This document shows, in pieces, positions 54,000 through 62,313 of a stretch of 64,000 nucleotides of DNA (the first letter of the stretch is position 1; the number at the start of each line of letters is the position of its first letter). The stretch is taken from positions 1 to 64,000 of the forward strand of contig NZ_JAQGLB010000011.1 of assembly GCF_027853965.1 (NCBI RefSeq), written 5' to 3'. A program made the position numbers and the translations under genes. The notes under the pieces are model-generated. The model did no database searches, was not told where the DNA came from, and saw only the letters and a list, made by a program, of their open reading frames with translations. The DNA is from Saccharopolyspora indica. GTDB taxonomy: Bacteria > Actinomycetota > Actinomycetes > Mycobacteriales > Pseudonocardiaceae.

Positions 54000-54872
54000 T
54001 CAGGAGAGCGCACGCCAGGTCTGCCGCAGGCCGGTGGCGAGGTCGGTGGCCGGGCGCCAGCCCAGGGTCTCGGACGCGAGCGAGATGTCCACCCACAGCT
54101 GGGCGCGGTCGAAACCGCGGCCGGGTGACCGCTCGATCCGCGGCTCGCGGCCGGTCACCGCGACCACCTCCGCGAGCAGCCGGTCGAGCGAAACCGGGAC
54201 GCCCGAGCCGATGTTGAGCACGTCGGGGACCTCCGGGCAGCGGTGGATGCGCAGCATCGCGGCCACCACGTCGGCGACGTGGACGAAGTCCCGGACGATC
54301 GAGCCGTCGCCGATCACCCGGAGCGCGCGCCCGCGGGCGGCCGCGGTCAGCCAGTGCGCGATCACGCCGTGCCCGGGGTCGGTCCGGTGCCCCGGTCCGT
54401 ACAGGCTGGCCAACCGCACGATCACCGGGCGGACCGCGTCGGCGTGCGCGAGCAGCAGCCGCTCCATCCGGAGCTTGCCCGCCCCGTACTCCGATTCCGG
54501 TGCCAGCGGGGAGTTCTCGCGGTACGGCGGGTCGGTCGCGGTGGCGTAGTTGGTGCTGGAGCTGGTGAAGACCACCGTCGGCCGGTCCGGGCGGGAGCGC
54601 AGCTGCGCCAGGAACGCCGCGAAAGCCCGTTCGTCCTCGACGACCCGCTCGGGCGCGGCAGCGGCGACTCCGGGATTGACGCCGGTCGCCACGTAGAAGT
54701 ACACCGGCGCGGCGCGCGCCATCGGGTCCATCGATCCGTCGTGGAGCACCGGGTGCTGCCTGGTGTAGCGCAGCACGGGAATTCCGGCGCCGGTCAGCGC
54801 CCGAACCAGGTGGCTGCCGAGGAAACCGCTCGCTCCGATGACGGCCGCGGGTGCCGTGTCCAGGTCGTTCAC
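54000..54872 (-). CDS. NAD-dependent epimerase/dehydratase family protein, probable NDP-sugar reductase or epimerase
   Basis: About 290 residues of the extended SDR family. The NAD motif is GASGFLGSHLVRAL near the N-terminus. Further stretches are VVFTSSSTNYAT, the YxxxK pair in EYGAGKLRMERLL, and VRDFVHVADVVAAML. The start is taken as GTG at 54872; an upstream in-frame TTG at 54926 also exists. It neighbours the sugar C-methyltransferase, so 4-ketoreduction or epimerisation of an NDP-deoxysugar is likely. Early genes such as glucose-1-phosphate thymidylyltransferase are not in this window. Confidence 0.85.
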   Translation of the reverse strand: MNDLDTAPAAVIGASGFLGSHLVRALTGAGIPVLRYTRQHPVLHDGSMDPMARAAPVYFYVATGVNPGVAAAAPERVVEDERAFAAFLAQLRSRPDRPTVVFTSSSTNYATATDPPYRENSPLAPESEYGAGKLRMERLLLAHADAVRPVIVRLASLYGPGHRTDPGHGVIAHWLTAAARGRALRVIGDGSIVRDFVHVADVVAAMLRIHRCPEVPDVLNIGSGVPVSLDRLLAEVVAVTGREPRIERSPGRGFDRAQLWVDISLASETLGWRPATDLATGLRQTWRALS

Positions 54873-55040
54873 GCCATCGAGGATCCGTTGCGGAGCTGCG
54901 CCGTCCAACTCCGTTCGTGCTGTCAACGCCGAGGACTTCCGCCTCCGGCAGGGCAGCTTTTGAGAGGACAGCGGCCTGCCGTGCTCGGCACAGTGGGTTG
55001 CTCAGGATGCGAGAAGGCGCTCCGGAGGGAGCTGATCGAC

Positions 55041-56279
55041 GTGAATCTCCAAGACGGGCAGCAGATCTCGGCATGCCGGTTGTGCGGTGGGCACGTGCGC
55101 CAGGTGCTCGACTTCGGCAGGCAACCGGTGTCGAACGCGTTCATCAGACCCGAGGACCTGGAGCGCGAGACGTACTTCGAGCTCACCGTGGGTCTCTGCG
55201 AGAACTGCAGCATGGTGCAGCAGCTCAACGAGGTCGCCCGGGACCGCATGTTCCACCACGACTACCCGTACCGGTCGTCGCTGTCGTCGTTGATGAGCAA
55301 GCACTTCGCGCAGGTCGCCCAGCAGCTGGTGGAGACCGAGCTGCTGGACTCGGACTCGTTCGTGGTCGAGATCGGCAGCAACGACGGGATCCTGCTCAGC
55401 GCGGTGAGCGAGGAGGGGATCCGCCACCTGGGGGTCGATCCGTCCAGGGGTGCTGCCAACGTCGCCGCCGAGCGCGGCGTGCGGGTCATGGTCGACTTCT
55501 TCGAGGAGAACACCGCCCGGCGCATCCGTGCCGAGCACGGGCCCGCCGACGTGATCTTCTCGGCCAACACCACCAGCCACATCGCCTACTTGGACTCCGT
55601 GCTCCGCGGGGTCGAGCTGCTGCTGGCCCCCGGCGGGGTGTTCGTGGTGGAGGACCGCTACCTCGCCGACATCATCGCGAACAACTACTTCGACCAGATC
55701 TACGACGAGCACTTCTACCTGTTCTCGGTGCGCTCGGTGGCGGCGCTGGCGGCCAGGTCCGGGCTGGAGCTGGTCGACGCCGAGCGGTTGCCCGTGCACG
55801 GCGGCTCCATCCGGTACACCATCGCGCGTCCCGGCACCCGCCCCGTCCGCAACGCGGTGCCCGAGCTGATCGAGGAGGAGCGCGCTGCGGGCCTGGCGGA
55901 CGCGGCGACCTTCCGCGGTTTCGCGACCAACATCGACCGCGTCGGCAACGACCTGGTGACGCTGCTGCGCGAGCTGCGCGCCGAGGGCAAGAGCGTGCTC
56001 GGCTACGGCGCGACGTCGAAGAGCGCCACGGTCACCAACTACTTCGACATCGGACCGGAACTGGTGCCCTACGTCTGCGACACCACGCCCGAGAAGCACG
56101 GGCGGGTCTCGCCGGGTTCGCACATCCCGGTCCGGCCGGCCGAGGCGTTCCAGCCCTACCCGGACTACGCGCTGCTGTTCGCCTGGAACCACGCCGAGGA
56201 GATCATGGCCAAGGAGCGGGGATTCCGGGAGAGCGGTGGGCGCTGGATCCTCTACGTCCCCGACGTGCACATCGCCTGA
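55041..56279 (+). CDS. NDP-hexose C-methyltransferase
   Basis: 412 residues from a GTG with GGAGGGA about ten bases upstream. The zinc-binding N-terminus (CRLCGGHVRQVLDFGRQPVSN, shown in part, with CENC further on) is followed by the SAM-binding segment VVEIGSNDGILL and a C-terminal Methyltransf_14-type domain (GKSVLGYGATSKSATVTNYF in part, VCDTTPEKHG). This is the architecture of TylC3-type sugar C-methyltransferases that act at C3 or C5 of NDP-4-keto sugars. It predicts a C-branched deoxysugar on the product. Confidence 0.9.
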   Translation: MNLQDGQQISACRLCGGHVRQVLDFGRQPVSNAFIRPEDLERETYFELTVGLCENCSMVQQLNEVARDRMFHHDYPYRSSLSSLMSKHFAQVAQQLVETELLDSDSFVVEIGSNDGILLSAVSEEGIRHLGVDPSRGAANVAAERGVRVMVDFFEENTARRIRAEHGPADVIFSANTTSHIAYLDSVLRGVELLLAPGGVFVVEDRYLADIIANNYFDQIYDEHFYLFSVRSVAALAARSGLELVDAERLPVHGGSIRYTIARPGTRPVRNAVPELIEEERAAGLADAATFRGFATNIDRVGNDLVTLLRELRAEGKSVLGYGATSKSATVTNYFDIGPELVPYVCDTTPEKHGRVSPGSHIPVRPAEAFQPYPDYALLFAWNHAEEIMAKERGFRESGGRWILYVPDVHIA

Positions 56280-56332
56280 GCCGGATCCGGCAACCCGATG
56301 TTCCCGACCCCGACCGAGGGAGAGCAAGGAAG

Positions 56333-57436
56333 ATGCACGACCAGGACCTCGCCGACGAGAGCCACCGCGGCGTCCACGACCTGACGCTGCGCGGGGTCTC
56401 CTACGACACCGGGTCGAACTTCAACACCGGCCAGGGGGAGCTGTCCCGCGTGGTGTGGAGCAACGCCCGGATGCGGGAGGAGATCGCCGCCATCGACCGG
56501 CAGTTGCACTGCAACTCGGTCACCGTCTACGGCAGCGAGATCGACCGGCTCACCGAGACCGCTGAAGCCGCGGCCGAACGCGGCCTGCACATCTGGTTGC
56601 AACCGAGGTTGATGGACGTCGGGCAGGACGAGGTGCTCGACCACCTGGCCGAGGCTGCCGAGCTCGCGGAGCGGCTGCGCACCGACGGTGCCGCGGTGAC
56701 CTTCAGCGTCGGTTGCGTGCACCTGGTGTCCACCCCGGGGCTGCTCGACGGCGACACCTACCACGAGCGGATGGCCAACATCCACGCCGGAGCCGACCAC
56801 AACTTCCTCCGGCCGACGGCGACCGCGGACCTGGCGCGGGGGGCCGAGCGGCTCAACGAGTTCCTGGGCCGCGCCGTCGAGGTCACCAGGGGCCGGTTCG
56901 GCGGTCCGGTGAGCTACGCCGCCGCACCGTTCGAGGACGTCGACTGGCGCCCCTTCGACCTGGTGGGGCTGACGTACTACTTCTCCTACCACCCGACGCG
57001 GGCCGGCTACGCCGCCGAACTCGGCAAGTACCGGGAGTGGGGCAAGCCGGTCGTCATCTCCGAGTACGGCACCACGACCTACCGCGGCGCGGCCGAGCGG
57101 GCGCTGCTCGCCTTCGACATCGTGGACCGCACCCAGGAGGTGCCGACGGTCTACGACGGGGTGGTCCGCAACGAGCAGGCGCAGGCGAACTTCCACGTGC
57201 GGATGCTGACCATGTTCGCCGAACTGGGGATGCACGGCGCCACCGTCTGCGAGTTCATCCACCCGACGCACCCGCACAGCACCGATCCCCGCTACGACCT
57301 GGACGCGGCGAGCATGGCGATCACCAAGACCATCCGGGACGACTACGGCGACCACGGTTCGCCGTACCGCTGGGAACCGAAGAAGTCGTTCCAGGCGATC
57401 GCCGAGCACTTCGCGACCGCGGCGAAGGAGGAGTGA
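56333..57436 (+). CDS. Glycoside-hydrolase-like TIM-barrel protein of unknown role
   Basis: 367 residues, ATG after a GAGGGAGAG site. The sequence runs as a beta/alpha barrel (LRGVSYDTGSNFNTGQG, then HCNSVTVYGSEIDRL, then GLHIWLQPRLMDV). A conserved-looking Glu at about 244 in KPVVISEYGTTTYRG resembles the nucleophile strand of clan-A glycosidases. There is no signal peptide, so it is cytoplasmic. It lies between the C-methyltransferase and acyltransferase genes. A glycosidase inside a biosynthetic cluster is unusual. It could process a glycosylated precursor, or be an enzyme of other chemistry built on this fold. Confidence 0.6.
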   Translation: MHDQDLADESHRGVHDLTLRGVSYDTGSNFNTGQGELSRVVWSNARMREEIAAIDRQLHCNSVTVYGSEIDRLTETAEAAAERGLHIWLQPRLMDVGQDEVLDHLAEAAELAERLRTDGAAVTFSVGCVHLVSTPGLLDGDTYHERMANIHAGADHNFLRPTATADLARGAERLNEFLGRAVEVTRGRFGGPVSYAAAPFEDVDWRPFDLVGLTYYFSYHPTRAGYAAELGKYREWGKPVVISEYGTTTYRGAAERALLAFDIVDRTQEVPTVYDGVVRNEQAQANFHVRMLTMFAELGMHGATVCEFIHPTHPHSTDPRYDLDAASMAITKTIRDDYGDHGSPYRWEPKKSFQAIAEHFATAAKEE

Positions 57437-57438
57437 GC

Positions 57439-58590
57439 ATGGACCGGCTCTCCTCGCTCACCGGCCTGCGCGCCCTGGCCGCGTTCGCCGTCTTCGCCGG
57501 GCACGGCGTGAGCCTCGCGCTGTTCGCCGACCAGTCCGTCCAGCAGGGCTACGGCTTCGTCGCCAGCAACCTGGGCATCTGGGGCGTCACCTGCTTCTTC
57601 GTGCTCAGCGGTTTCGTGCTGACGTGGTCCAGCTCCGCTGGCGACCGCGCACCGGACTTCCTGCGCAGGCGCTTGGTGAAGGTGTTCCCGAACCACGTCG
57701 TGGTGTTCGCCGCTGCGGTGGTGATCCTGCTGGTGTCGGGCGCGGCGATCGACCCGGGCGCGGCGGTGGCGACGCTCTTCCTGGTGCAGGCCTGGTCGCC
57801 GGACAGCGCGGTGCTGCTGAACTCGATCAACGGCGTCACCTGGTCGCTGTCCGCGGAGCTGCTGTTCTACGTGCTGTTCCCGGTGCTGATCCGGCCGGTC
57901 CGCCGAATCCCGGTGCAGCGGCTGTGGTTCGCCTTCGCCGTCGTCGCGGTGCTGGCGATGTCGCTGCCCTACCTCGCCCGGATCGCGCTGCCGGACCAGC
58001 CGATGTCCATCTTCTCGGAGACCACGCCGTGGCCGCGGCAGTGGGCGGTGGAGTTCTTCCCACCGGGACGTCTGCTGGAGTTCGTCGCGGGCATGCTGCT
58101 GGCCCGCATCGTCCGCGACGGTCGTTGGATCGGGTTGCCGGTGTGGCCGGTGGTCGCGTGCTTGGCGGTGCTGTACGCGGCAACGCTGAACATCTCGATG
58201 GTCGACGGCTACCACTCGATCTCGCTGGTCCCGTTCGGACTGATCATCGCCGGTCTGGCCGCGGCCGACACCGCGGGGCGCCGCGGCTGGCTGGGCGGGC
58301 GCGCGATGGTGTGGCTGGGCGGCGTCTCCTACGCGTTCTTCGTGGTGCACCTGCTCGCCCTGCGCTCGGTGCACGCCCTGCTCCAGGGGGAGTGGGGGAT
58401 CTCCGGTGCCTACACGCGCACCACGTTCGGCCCGGTCGGCGGGATCGTCTTCCTGCTGGTGGGGTTGCTGGTGTGCATCCTGCTGGCCTGGGCGCTGACG
58501 GTCTTCGTGGAGCGCCCGGCGATGCGCCGGTGGGCCCGTTCGCGGAAGCGGGTGCCCGGTGCGCAAGACCGGCGGCCGCAACGGGTCTGA
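57439..58590 (+). CDS. Membrane-bound acyltransferase (Acyltransferase_3/OafA family)
   Basis: 383 residues with about ten hydrophobic helices and the family signature at the N-terminus (SLTGLRALAAFAVFAGHG, with the catalytic-type His) plus CFFVLSGFVLTWS. It starts two bases after the preceding stop. OafA-type proteins O-acylate sugars or polyketides, so acylation of the deoxysugar or the aglycone is likely. The acyl donor is unknown. Confidence 0.9.
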   Translation: MDRLSSLTGLRALAAFAVFAGHGVSLALFADQSVQQGYGFVASNLGIWGVTCFFVLSGFVLTWSSSAGDRAPDFLRRRLVKVFPNHVVVFAAAVVILLVSGAAIDPGAAVATLFLVQAWSPDSAVLLNSINGVTWSLSAELLFYVLFPVLIRPVRRIPVQRLWFAFAVVAVLAMSLPYLARIALPDQPMSIFSETTPWPRQWAVEFFPPGRLLEFVAGMLLARIVRDGRWIGLPVWPVVACLAVLYAATLNISMVDGYHSISLVPFGLIIAGLAAADTAGRRGWLGGRAMVWLGGVSYAFFVVHLLALRSVHALLQGEWGISGAYTRTTFGPVGGIVFLLVGLLVCILLAWALTVFVERPAMRRWARSRKRVPGAQDRRPQRV

Positions 58591-58607
58591 CCCGGCCGGA
58601 GAGCCGA

Positions 58608-58645
58608 ACAGCGCCGCCACGTCCTCCGGGATCTGGCGGCGCTGT
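58608..58645. terminator. Bidirectional terminator hairpin
   Basis: Arms ACAGCGCCGCCA (58608-58619) and TGGCGGCGCTGT (58634-58645) are perfectly complementary. The hairpin lies between the convergent acyltransferase and O-methyltransferase genes. Confidence 0.75.
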
Positions 58646-58656
58646 CGCGTGGCGGC

Positions 58657-59346
58657 CTACGGCCGCTTCCGGGCGATGGTCAGACCGTCGGAGATCGGCA
58701 GCATCACCACCTCCAGCCGGGGATCCGCGGCCACCTGGCCGTTCAGCTCGCACATCGAACGCGCCGCCATCCGCTGCAACTCCTCCGGTGGCTCCTCCGG
58801 CGCGAGGACGTTGCCGTGCAGCAGGACGTTGTCCAGCAGCAGCAGCCCACCTCGGCGGAGCCGCGGAACCGCCAGCTCGACGTACCGCGGGTAGCTGAGC
58901 TTGTCGGCGTCGACGAACACGATGTCCACCGAGTCCTCGGGCAGTTCCGCGAGGGTGCTCTCGGCGGCGCCGAGCCGGAACTCGATGCGGTCGGCGACGC
59001 CGGCCTCGTCCCAGCTCGCCCGGGCGGTCGCCAGCCAGCGGCGGGTGATGTCGCAGGTGATCACGGTGCCGCCCGCGGGCATGCCGAGGGCGAAGGACAG
59101 CGCGGACAGCCCGGTGAAGGTGCCGATGTCCACCACGAGTTCGGCGCGCACCAGGCCGGCCAGCACGGTCAGCAGCCCCGCTTGTTCCAGCGGCACCTGC
59201 ATCTCGGCGAAATCGGGGTGCTCCGCGGTGCGGGCGACGAGCCCGGCGATCGCCGGGTGCGGCGGGGAACAGCCGGTGCGCAGGTAGTCGTGCAGTTCGG
59301 GGCTCTGCACGACGTGCCGGTGGATGACCGGTCCGGTGCTGGACAT
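58657..59346 (-). CDS. Class I (CCoAOMT-like) SAM-dependent O-methyltransferase
   Basis: 229 residues. The SAM motif VVDIGTFTGLSALSFALG is around residues 70-87, ITCDITRRWLATARASW follows, and the metal-dependent family motif VDIVFVDADKLSYPRYVELA (in part) contains the catalytic Asp. These enzymes methylate catechols. The chlorocatechol expected from the halogenase plus HpaB-type hydroxylase is an obvious substrate, giving a methoxy-chloro-hydroxymandelate. GGGAGG precedes the ATG. It is divergent from the glycosyltransferase gene. Confidence 0.88.
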   Translation of the reverse strand: MSSTGPVIHRHVVQSPELHDYLRTGCSPPHPAIAGLVARTAEHPDFAEMQVPLEQAGLLTVLAGLVRAELVVDIGTFTGLSALSFALGMPAGGTVITCDITRRWLATARASWDEAGVADRIEFRLGAAESTLAELPEDSVDIVFVDADKLSYPRYVELAVPRLRRGGLLLLDNVLLHGNVLAPEEPPEELQRMAARSMCELNGQVAADPRLEVVMLPISDGLTIARKRP

Positions 59347-59577
59347 GACGCCTCCCAAGGTGCGGGTCCCTGATCGTTTCGGCCGCGACACCGCGCAGGT
59401 CGTCCCGCGACCACTCCGATGGTGCGCTCCCAGCGGTGGCGCAACGCCTTTCGAATTGCCCTGTGCCGGTGGCGGATCGCGCGCGGAAGGGCAATGCGGA
59501 AGGTGCCGCGGCAGGCGGGGCGACGGGAGCATCCGTGTGACAGGGATTGTTCTGAGGCATCGTCATTGGAGTCCGGC
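59347..59577. promoter_or_regulatory. Divergent promoter region between O-methyltransferase and glycosyltransferase genes
   Basis: 231 bases between two oppositely oriented genes with no open frame of credible bias. Promoters for both directions are expected. The glycosyltransferase ribosome site is GGAG at about 59568-59571. Confidence 0.45.
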
Positions 59578-60978
59578 ATGCGAGTCCTGTTCGTCATCTC
59601 ACCGTCGTTCGCGCATCTCTACCCGATCGTCCCGCTGGTCCGGGCGATGGAGGGCGCGGGACACGAGGTCGTGGTCGGTGCGCACAGCTGCTTCGCGGAA
59701 TCCATCGCCGGCAACGGGTTGTCCGCGGTGTCGTTCGGCGCGCCGGGAGCGCACGAAGCGCGGCTGGCCGATGACGCCGTGCACCCCAAGCACCCTGACG
59801 TCGTCAACCACTACGCCGACGTGCTCGGGCTCGGCCCGGCCGACGCCGAGCACTGGTACGCCCTCTACCAGTACCTGCTGCAGCCGATCACCGACTACCT
59901 GCGCATGGACCGCCCCGAACTGGGCGATCTGGTGGAGTTCGCCCGGTCCTGGAAGCCGGACCTGGTGCTCTGGGACCCGACGATCCCGGCCGGAGCCATC
60001 GCGGCCCGGGTCAGCGGTGCCGCGCACGCCAGGATGCTGCTGGGCCTGGACTACTTCGCGTGGAGCCTGGACAAGCTGGCCGAGCGCGGCGACGCGCTGC
60101 GCGCGGCCGGGCTGTCGGCCAACCCGATCGCGGACCTCACCCGCCCGGTCGCCGACCACTACGGGGTGCGGCTCGACGACGAGCTCATGTACGGCCAGTG
60201 GACGGTGGACCCGTTCCCGGCGGGCCTGCAACTGCCGAGCGGCGTCGAGCGCGTCCGGTGCCAGGCGGTGCCGTTCTCCGGCGGCGGCGTCATGCCGGAG
60301 TGGCTCCAGGAGCAGCCGGACAAGCCGCGCGTCGCGTTCTCGCTGGGCGAGTCGACCCGCCGGTTCATCCCGGGCGACTGGGACCGGACCCCGAAGCTGC
60401 TGGAAGCGGTGGCCGGGCTGGACGTCGAGGTGGTGGCCACCCTGAACGCCGCGCAGCTCACCGATGTGGCCGCGCTGCCGGGCAACGTGCGCGCCGTCGA
60501 CTGGGTCCCGCTCACCCAGCTCATGCCGACCTGCTCGGGGATCATCCACCACGGCGGGATCGGCACCTTCACCGCGGCGATGGCCACCGCGGTGCCGCAG
60601 CTGGTGTGCGACACCGACGAGTCGGTGCTGATGCGGGTCGCCGACGGCAACGGTGACCTGGGCACCTACCAGCCCGGCAGCGAGTACGGGGTGCGCGAGC
60701 GCGACGACCTCGGCGAGGAGGCCATCCCGTGGGTGCTCCCGGCGAAGAAGCTGGAAGCCACCCCCTGCTCGAACTTCATCGCGCAGCGCGAGGCGGGCAT
60801 CCGGCTCGACCACCGCGCGGGCACGGTCGCGCAGCTGCGCGAGCAGATCGGGGCGGTCGTCGAGGACCCGAAGTTCCGGGCGGGCGCCGAAGCCCTGCAC
60901 CGCGAATGGCAGGACACGCCCAGCCCGGCGGAGATCGTGCCGCTGCTGGAGAAGCTGACCAACGAGCGGCGGGGCTGA
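59578..60978 (+). CDS. GT1-family glycosyltransferase
   Basis: 466 residues in the GT-B fold. The N-terminal acceptor half starts MRVLFVISPSFAHLYPIVPL. The donor-binding signature is in the C-terminal half (RAVDWVPLTQLMPTCSGIIH, then HHGGIGTFTAAMATAVPQ). It is typical of antibiotic glycosyltransferases that use NDP-deoxysugars. It is the only glycosyltransferase in the window. With the C-methyltransferase and SDR it implies at least one modified sugar on the enediyne. An unusually long insertion near residues 360-415 distinguishes it from the shortest GT1 enzymes. Confidence 0.92.
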   Translation: MRVLFVISPSFAHLYPIVPLVRAMEGAGHEVVVGAHSCFAESIAGNGLSAVSFGAPGAHEARLADDAVHPKHPDVVNHYADVLGLGPADAEHWYALYQYLLQPITDYLRMDRPELGDLVEFARSWKPDLVLWDPTIPAGAIAARVSGAAHARMLLGLDYFAWSLDKLAERGDALRAAGLSANPIADLTRPVADHYGVRLDDELMYGQWTVDPFPAGLQLPSGVERVRCQAVPFSGGGVMPEWLQEQPDKPRVAFSLGESTRRFIPGDWDRTPKLLEAVAGLDVEVVATLNAAQLTDVAALPGNVRAVDWVPLTQLMPTCSGIIHHGGIGTFTAAMATAVPQLVCDTDESVLMRVADGNGDLGTYQPGSEYGVRERDDLGEEAIPWVLPAKKLEATPCSNFIAQREAGIRLDHRAGTVAQLREQIGAVVEDPKFRAGAEALHREWQDTPSPAEIVPLLEKLTNERRG

Positions 60979-60980
60979 TC

Positions 60981-62162
60981 ATGCGATCGTTCCAGGTGAA
61001 CATCACCGAGGCCGACGTGGCGGACCTCCGGCGCCGGATCGCCGCCACCCGGTGGCCCGACGAGGTGCCCGGCGCCGGTTGGGCCAGGGGAGTGCCCGGC
61101 GACTACCTGCGGGACCTCGCCGAGTACTGGCGCACCGGCTTCGACTGGCGCGCGGTCGAGGCGCGGCTGAACCTCTACCCCCAGTTCCGCACCGAGATCG
61201 ACGGTGCCACCGTGCACTTCCTGCACGTGCGCTCGCCGGAACCGGATGCCACGCCGCTGCTGCTCACGCACGGCTGGCCCGGTTCGTTCGTCGAGTTCCT
61301 CGACGTGATGGGGCCGCTGGCGGATCCGCGGGCGCACGGCGGCGACCCGGCCGACGCGTTCCACCTGGTGGTCCCGTCGATCCCCGGCCACGGCTTCTCC
61401 ACCCCGCTGCCCGAGCCGGGGTGGGGCACCCACCGGACCTCGCTGGCGTGGGCCGAGCTGATGCGGCGCCTGGGCTACCGGGACTACCTGGTGCAGGGCG
61501 GTGACGTGGGAGCGGTGGTCGCGCTGCAGCTGGGCCGCAACGACCCCGAGCACGTCCGCGGGGTGCACGTGAACATGTTGCTGACGGTGCCCTCCGGGGA
61601 CCCGGCCGAGCTCGACGGGCTGGACGAGCTCGACCAGCAGCGGCTGGCCGCGCTGGCCCGGTTCGACACCGAGCTCTCCGGATACCTGAAGATCCACTCC
61701 ACCCGGCCGCAGACCCCGGCGTACGCGCTCAACGACTCACCGGTCGGCCAGCTGGCCTGGGTGGTGGAGAAGTTCCGCGAGTGGAGCGACTCGGAAGCGG
61801 TGCCGGAAGAGGCCATCGACCGGGATCGCATGCTGACCATCGCCAGCCTGTACTGGTTCACCGGCAGCCTGGGTTCCTCGACGCAGTTCTACTACGACGA
61901 CGCCGATCAGCTCCCCCGGACCAGCGACGGTGCGCAGCCGGCGCCGAAGCCGATCGTCGCACCGGTCGCGGTCGCCGTGTTCCCGAAGGACATCATCCTG
62001 CCGATCCGGCGGCTGGCGCACCGGGACCTCCCGACGATCTCCCGGTGGACCGAGTTCGACCGGGGCGGGCACTTCGCCGCCCTGGAGCAACCGGACCTGC
62101 TGGTGGGCGACATCCGCGACTTCGCCCGTTCGCTGCGGGACGCGCTGGTGCCGAACCGGTAG
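60981..62162 (+). CDS. Epoxide hydrolase (SgcF/NcsF2-like) for the enediyne core
   Basis: 393 residues of the EHN-type alpha/beta hydrolase group. An N-terminal epoxide-hydrolase segment (NITEADVADLRRRIAATRWP) leads to the oxyanion motif HGWPG at about 97-101, the nucleophile Asp at about 175 (GGDVGAVV) and the catalytic His at about 364 (GGHFAALE). In nine-membered enediyne pathways such enzymes open a core epoxide to the vicinal diol that is then acylated and glycosylated. The ATG lies two bases after the glycosyltransferase stop, so they are co-transcribed. Confidence 0.92.
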   Translation: MRSFQVNITEADVADLRRRIAATRWPDEVPGAGWARGVPGDYLRDLAEYWRTGFDWRAVEARLNLYPQFRTEIDGATVHFLHVRSPEPDATPLLLTHGWPGSFVEFLDVMGPLADPRAHGGDPADAFHLVVPSIPGHGFSTPLPEPGWGTHRTSLAWAELMRRLGYRDYLVQGGDVGAVVALQLGRNDPEHVRGVHVNMLLTVPSGDPAELDGLDELDQQRLAALARFDTELSGYLKIHSTRPQTPAYALNDSPVGQLAWVVEKFREWSDSEAVPEEAIDRDRMLTIASLYWFTGSLGSSTQFYYDDADQLPRTSDGAQPAPKPIVAPVAVAVFPKDIILPIRRLAHRDLPTISRWTEFDRGGHFAALEQPDLLVGDIRDFARSLRDALVPNR

Positions 62163-62313
62163 TGCGCAGTTTTGAAGACGTCCGGCCGCGGCGCCGCGGT
62201 CAGGATTGGCAAATGTGGACGGAGCGGTTCCGCGCCGGACCGTCCCGCGCGGACGCCTCGCCGAGGTGTCCGTTGTGGACACTTGAGATCACGATCCGTG
62301 GAGGGGACGCCGT

